Of a stretch of DNA of 40,010 nt, positions 39,924-40,010 are shown in pieces. The stretch covers positions 1 through 40,010 of IMG/VR virus record IMGVR_UViG_3300037189_022718, one strand, 5' to 3'. The translations under genes were made by a program, and so were the position numbers. Under the pieces are notes generated by a model, which worked only from the letters and a program-made list of their open reading frames with translations, was not told the DNA's origin and searched no databases. Position 1 is the stretch's first letter. Every line of letters begins with the position of its first letter. Origin of the DNA: a virus.

Positions 39924-40010
39924 TATTTCAATTCCTACTTTTCCTACATTCCTACATCTACTACTAACTACCTGAAAATCAATTCAATTGAAAACAAAAG
40001 CCTGTAGGAA
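39924..40010. repeat. Terminal direct repeat, right copy
   Basis: This is the exact repeat of bases 1-87, the assembly overlap of a circular genome. It includes the three TTCCTAC iterons and the first base group of the plus-strand GTAGGAA copies. Confidence 0.92.

Overview
The window is almost certainly a complete, circular, temperate tailed-phage genome. The first 87 bases recur exactly as the last 87 bases, as expected when a circular molecule is assembled into a linear contig, so the unique length is about 39.9 kb. The host is most likely a member of the Bacteroidota: start codons lack Shine-Dalgarno sequences and sit behind A/T-rich leaders, the promoters that can be recognised fit TAnnTTTG, and the replication genes include a VirE-N/BT4734-type primase. 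The single large tape-measure gene suggests a long-tailed, siphovirus-like virion. Functional calls come from reading motifs by eye; no database search was run.

Layout on the circle: (1) 37.1-39.9 kb, primase and SF3/D5-type helicase, followed across the contig junction by an iteron cluster (likely replication origin) and five small early genes (0.25-1.33 kb). (2) About 1.37-4.13 kb, a run of five gene cassettes, each ending in a folded attC-like site. This is an integron cassette array with no integron integrase in the window. (3) 4.2-8.4 kb, a DUF5675 protein, two large tail-tip-type proteins and a lipoprotein. (4) 8.6-15.8 kb, a protein with a DnaA-C-like helix-turn-helix, then a string of small adhesin/fibre genes. 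(5) 16.1-26.3 kb, fused prohead protease/scaffold, major capsid protein, connector and tail genes, tape measure. (6) 26.35-31.96 kb, portal, small and large terminase, and a neck-type protein. (7) 31.96-34.33 kb on the minus strand, tyrosine integrase, a secreted beta-rich protein and a repressor, with a probable attP beside the integrase. (8) 34.4-37.0 kb, early rightward genes leading back to replication.

The main discovery candidate is the cassette array. Five attC-like sites follow five short genes in one orientation. Each has AAC/GTT R boxes, a mismatched spacer and a paired L box. For three cassettes the first 7-9 bases are the reverse complement of the cassette's own 3' R'' end, the signature of a former circular cassette. 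The cassettes carry a short cytosine-C5 DNA methyltransferase, a PAPS-reductase-family PP-loop protein and three small unknown proteins. This looks like a CALIN (attC cluster lacking an integron integrase) captured by a temperate phage, probably with integrase supplied in trans. It would give the phage a replaceable accessory locus between its early genes and its tail genes.
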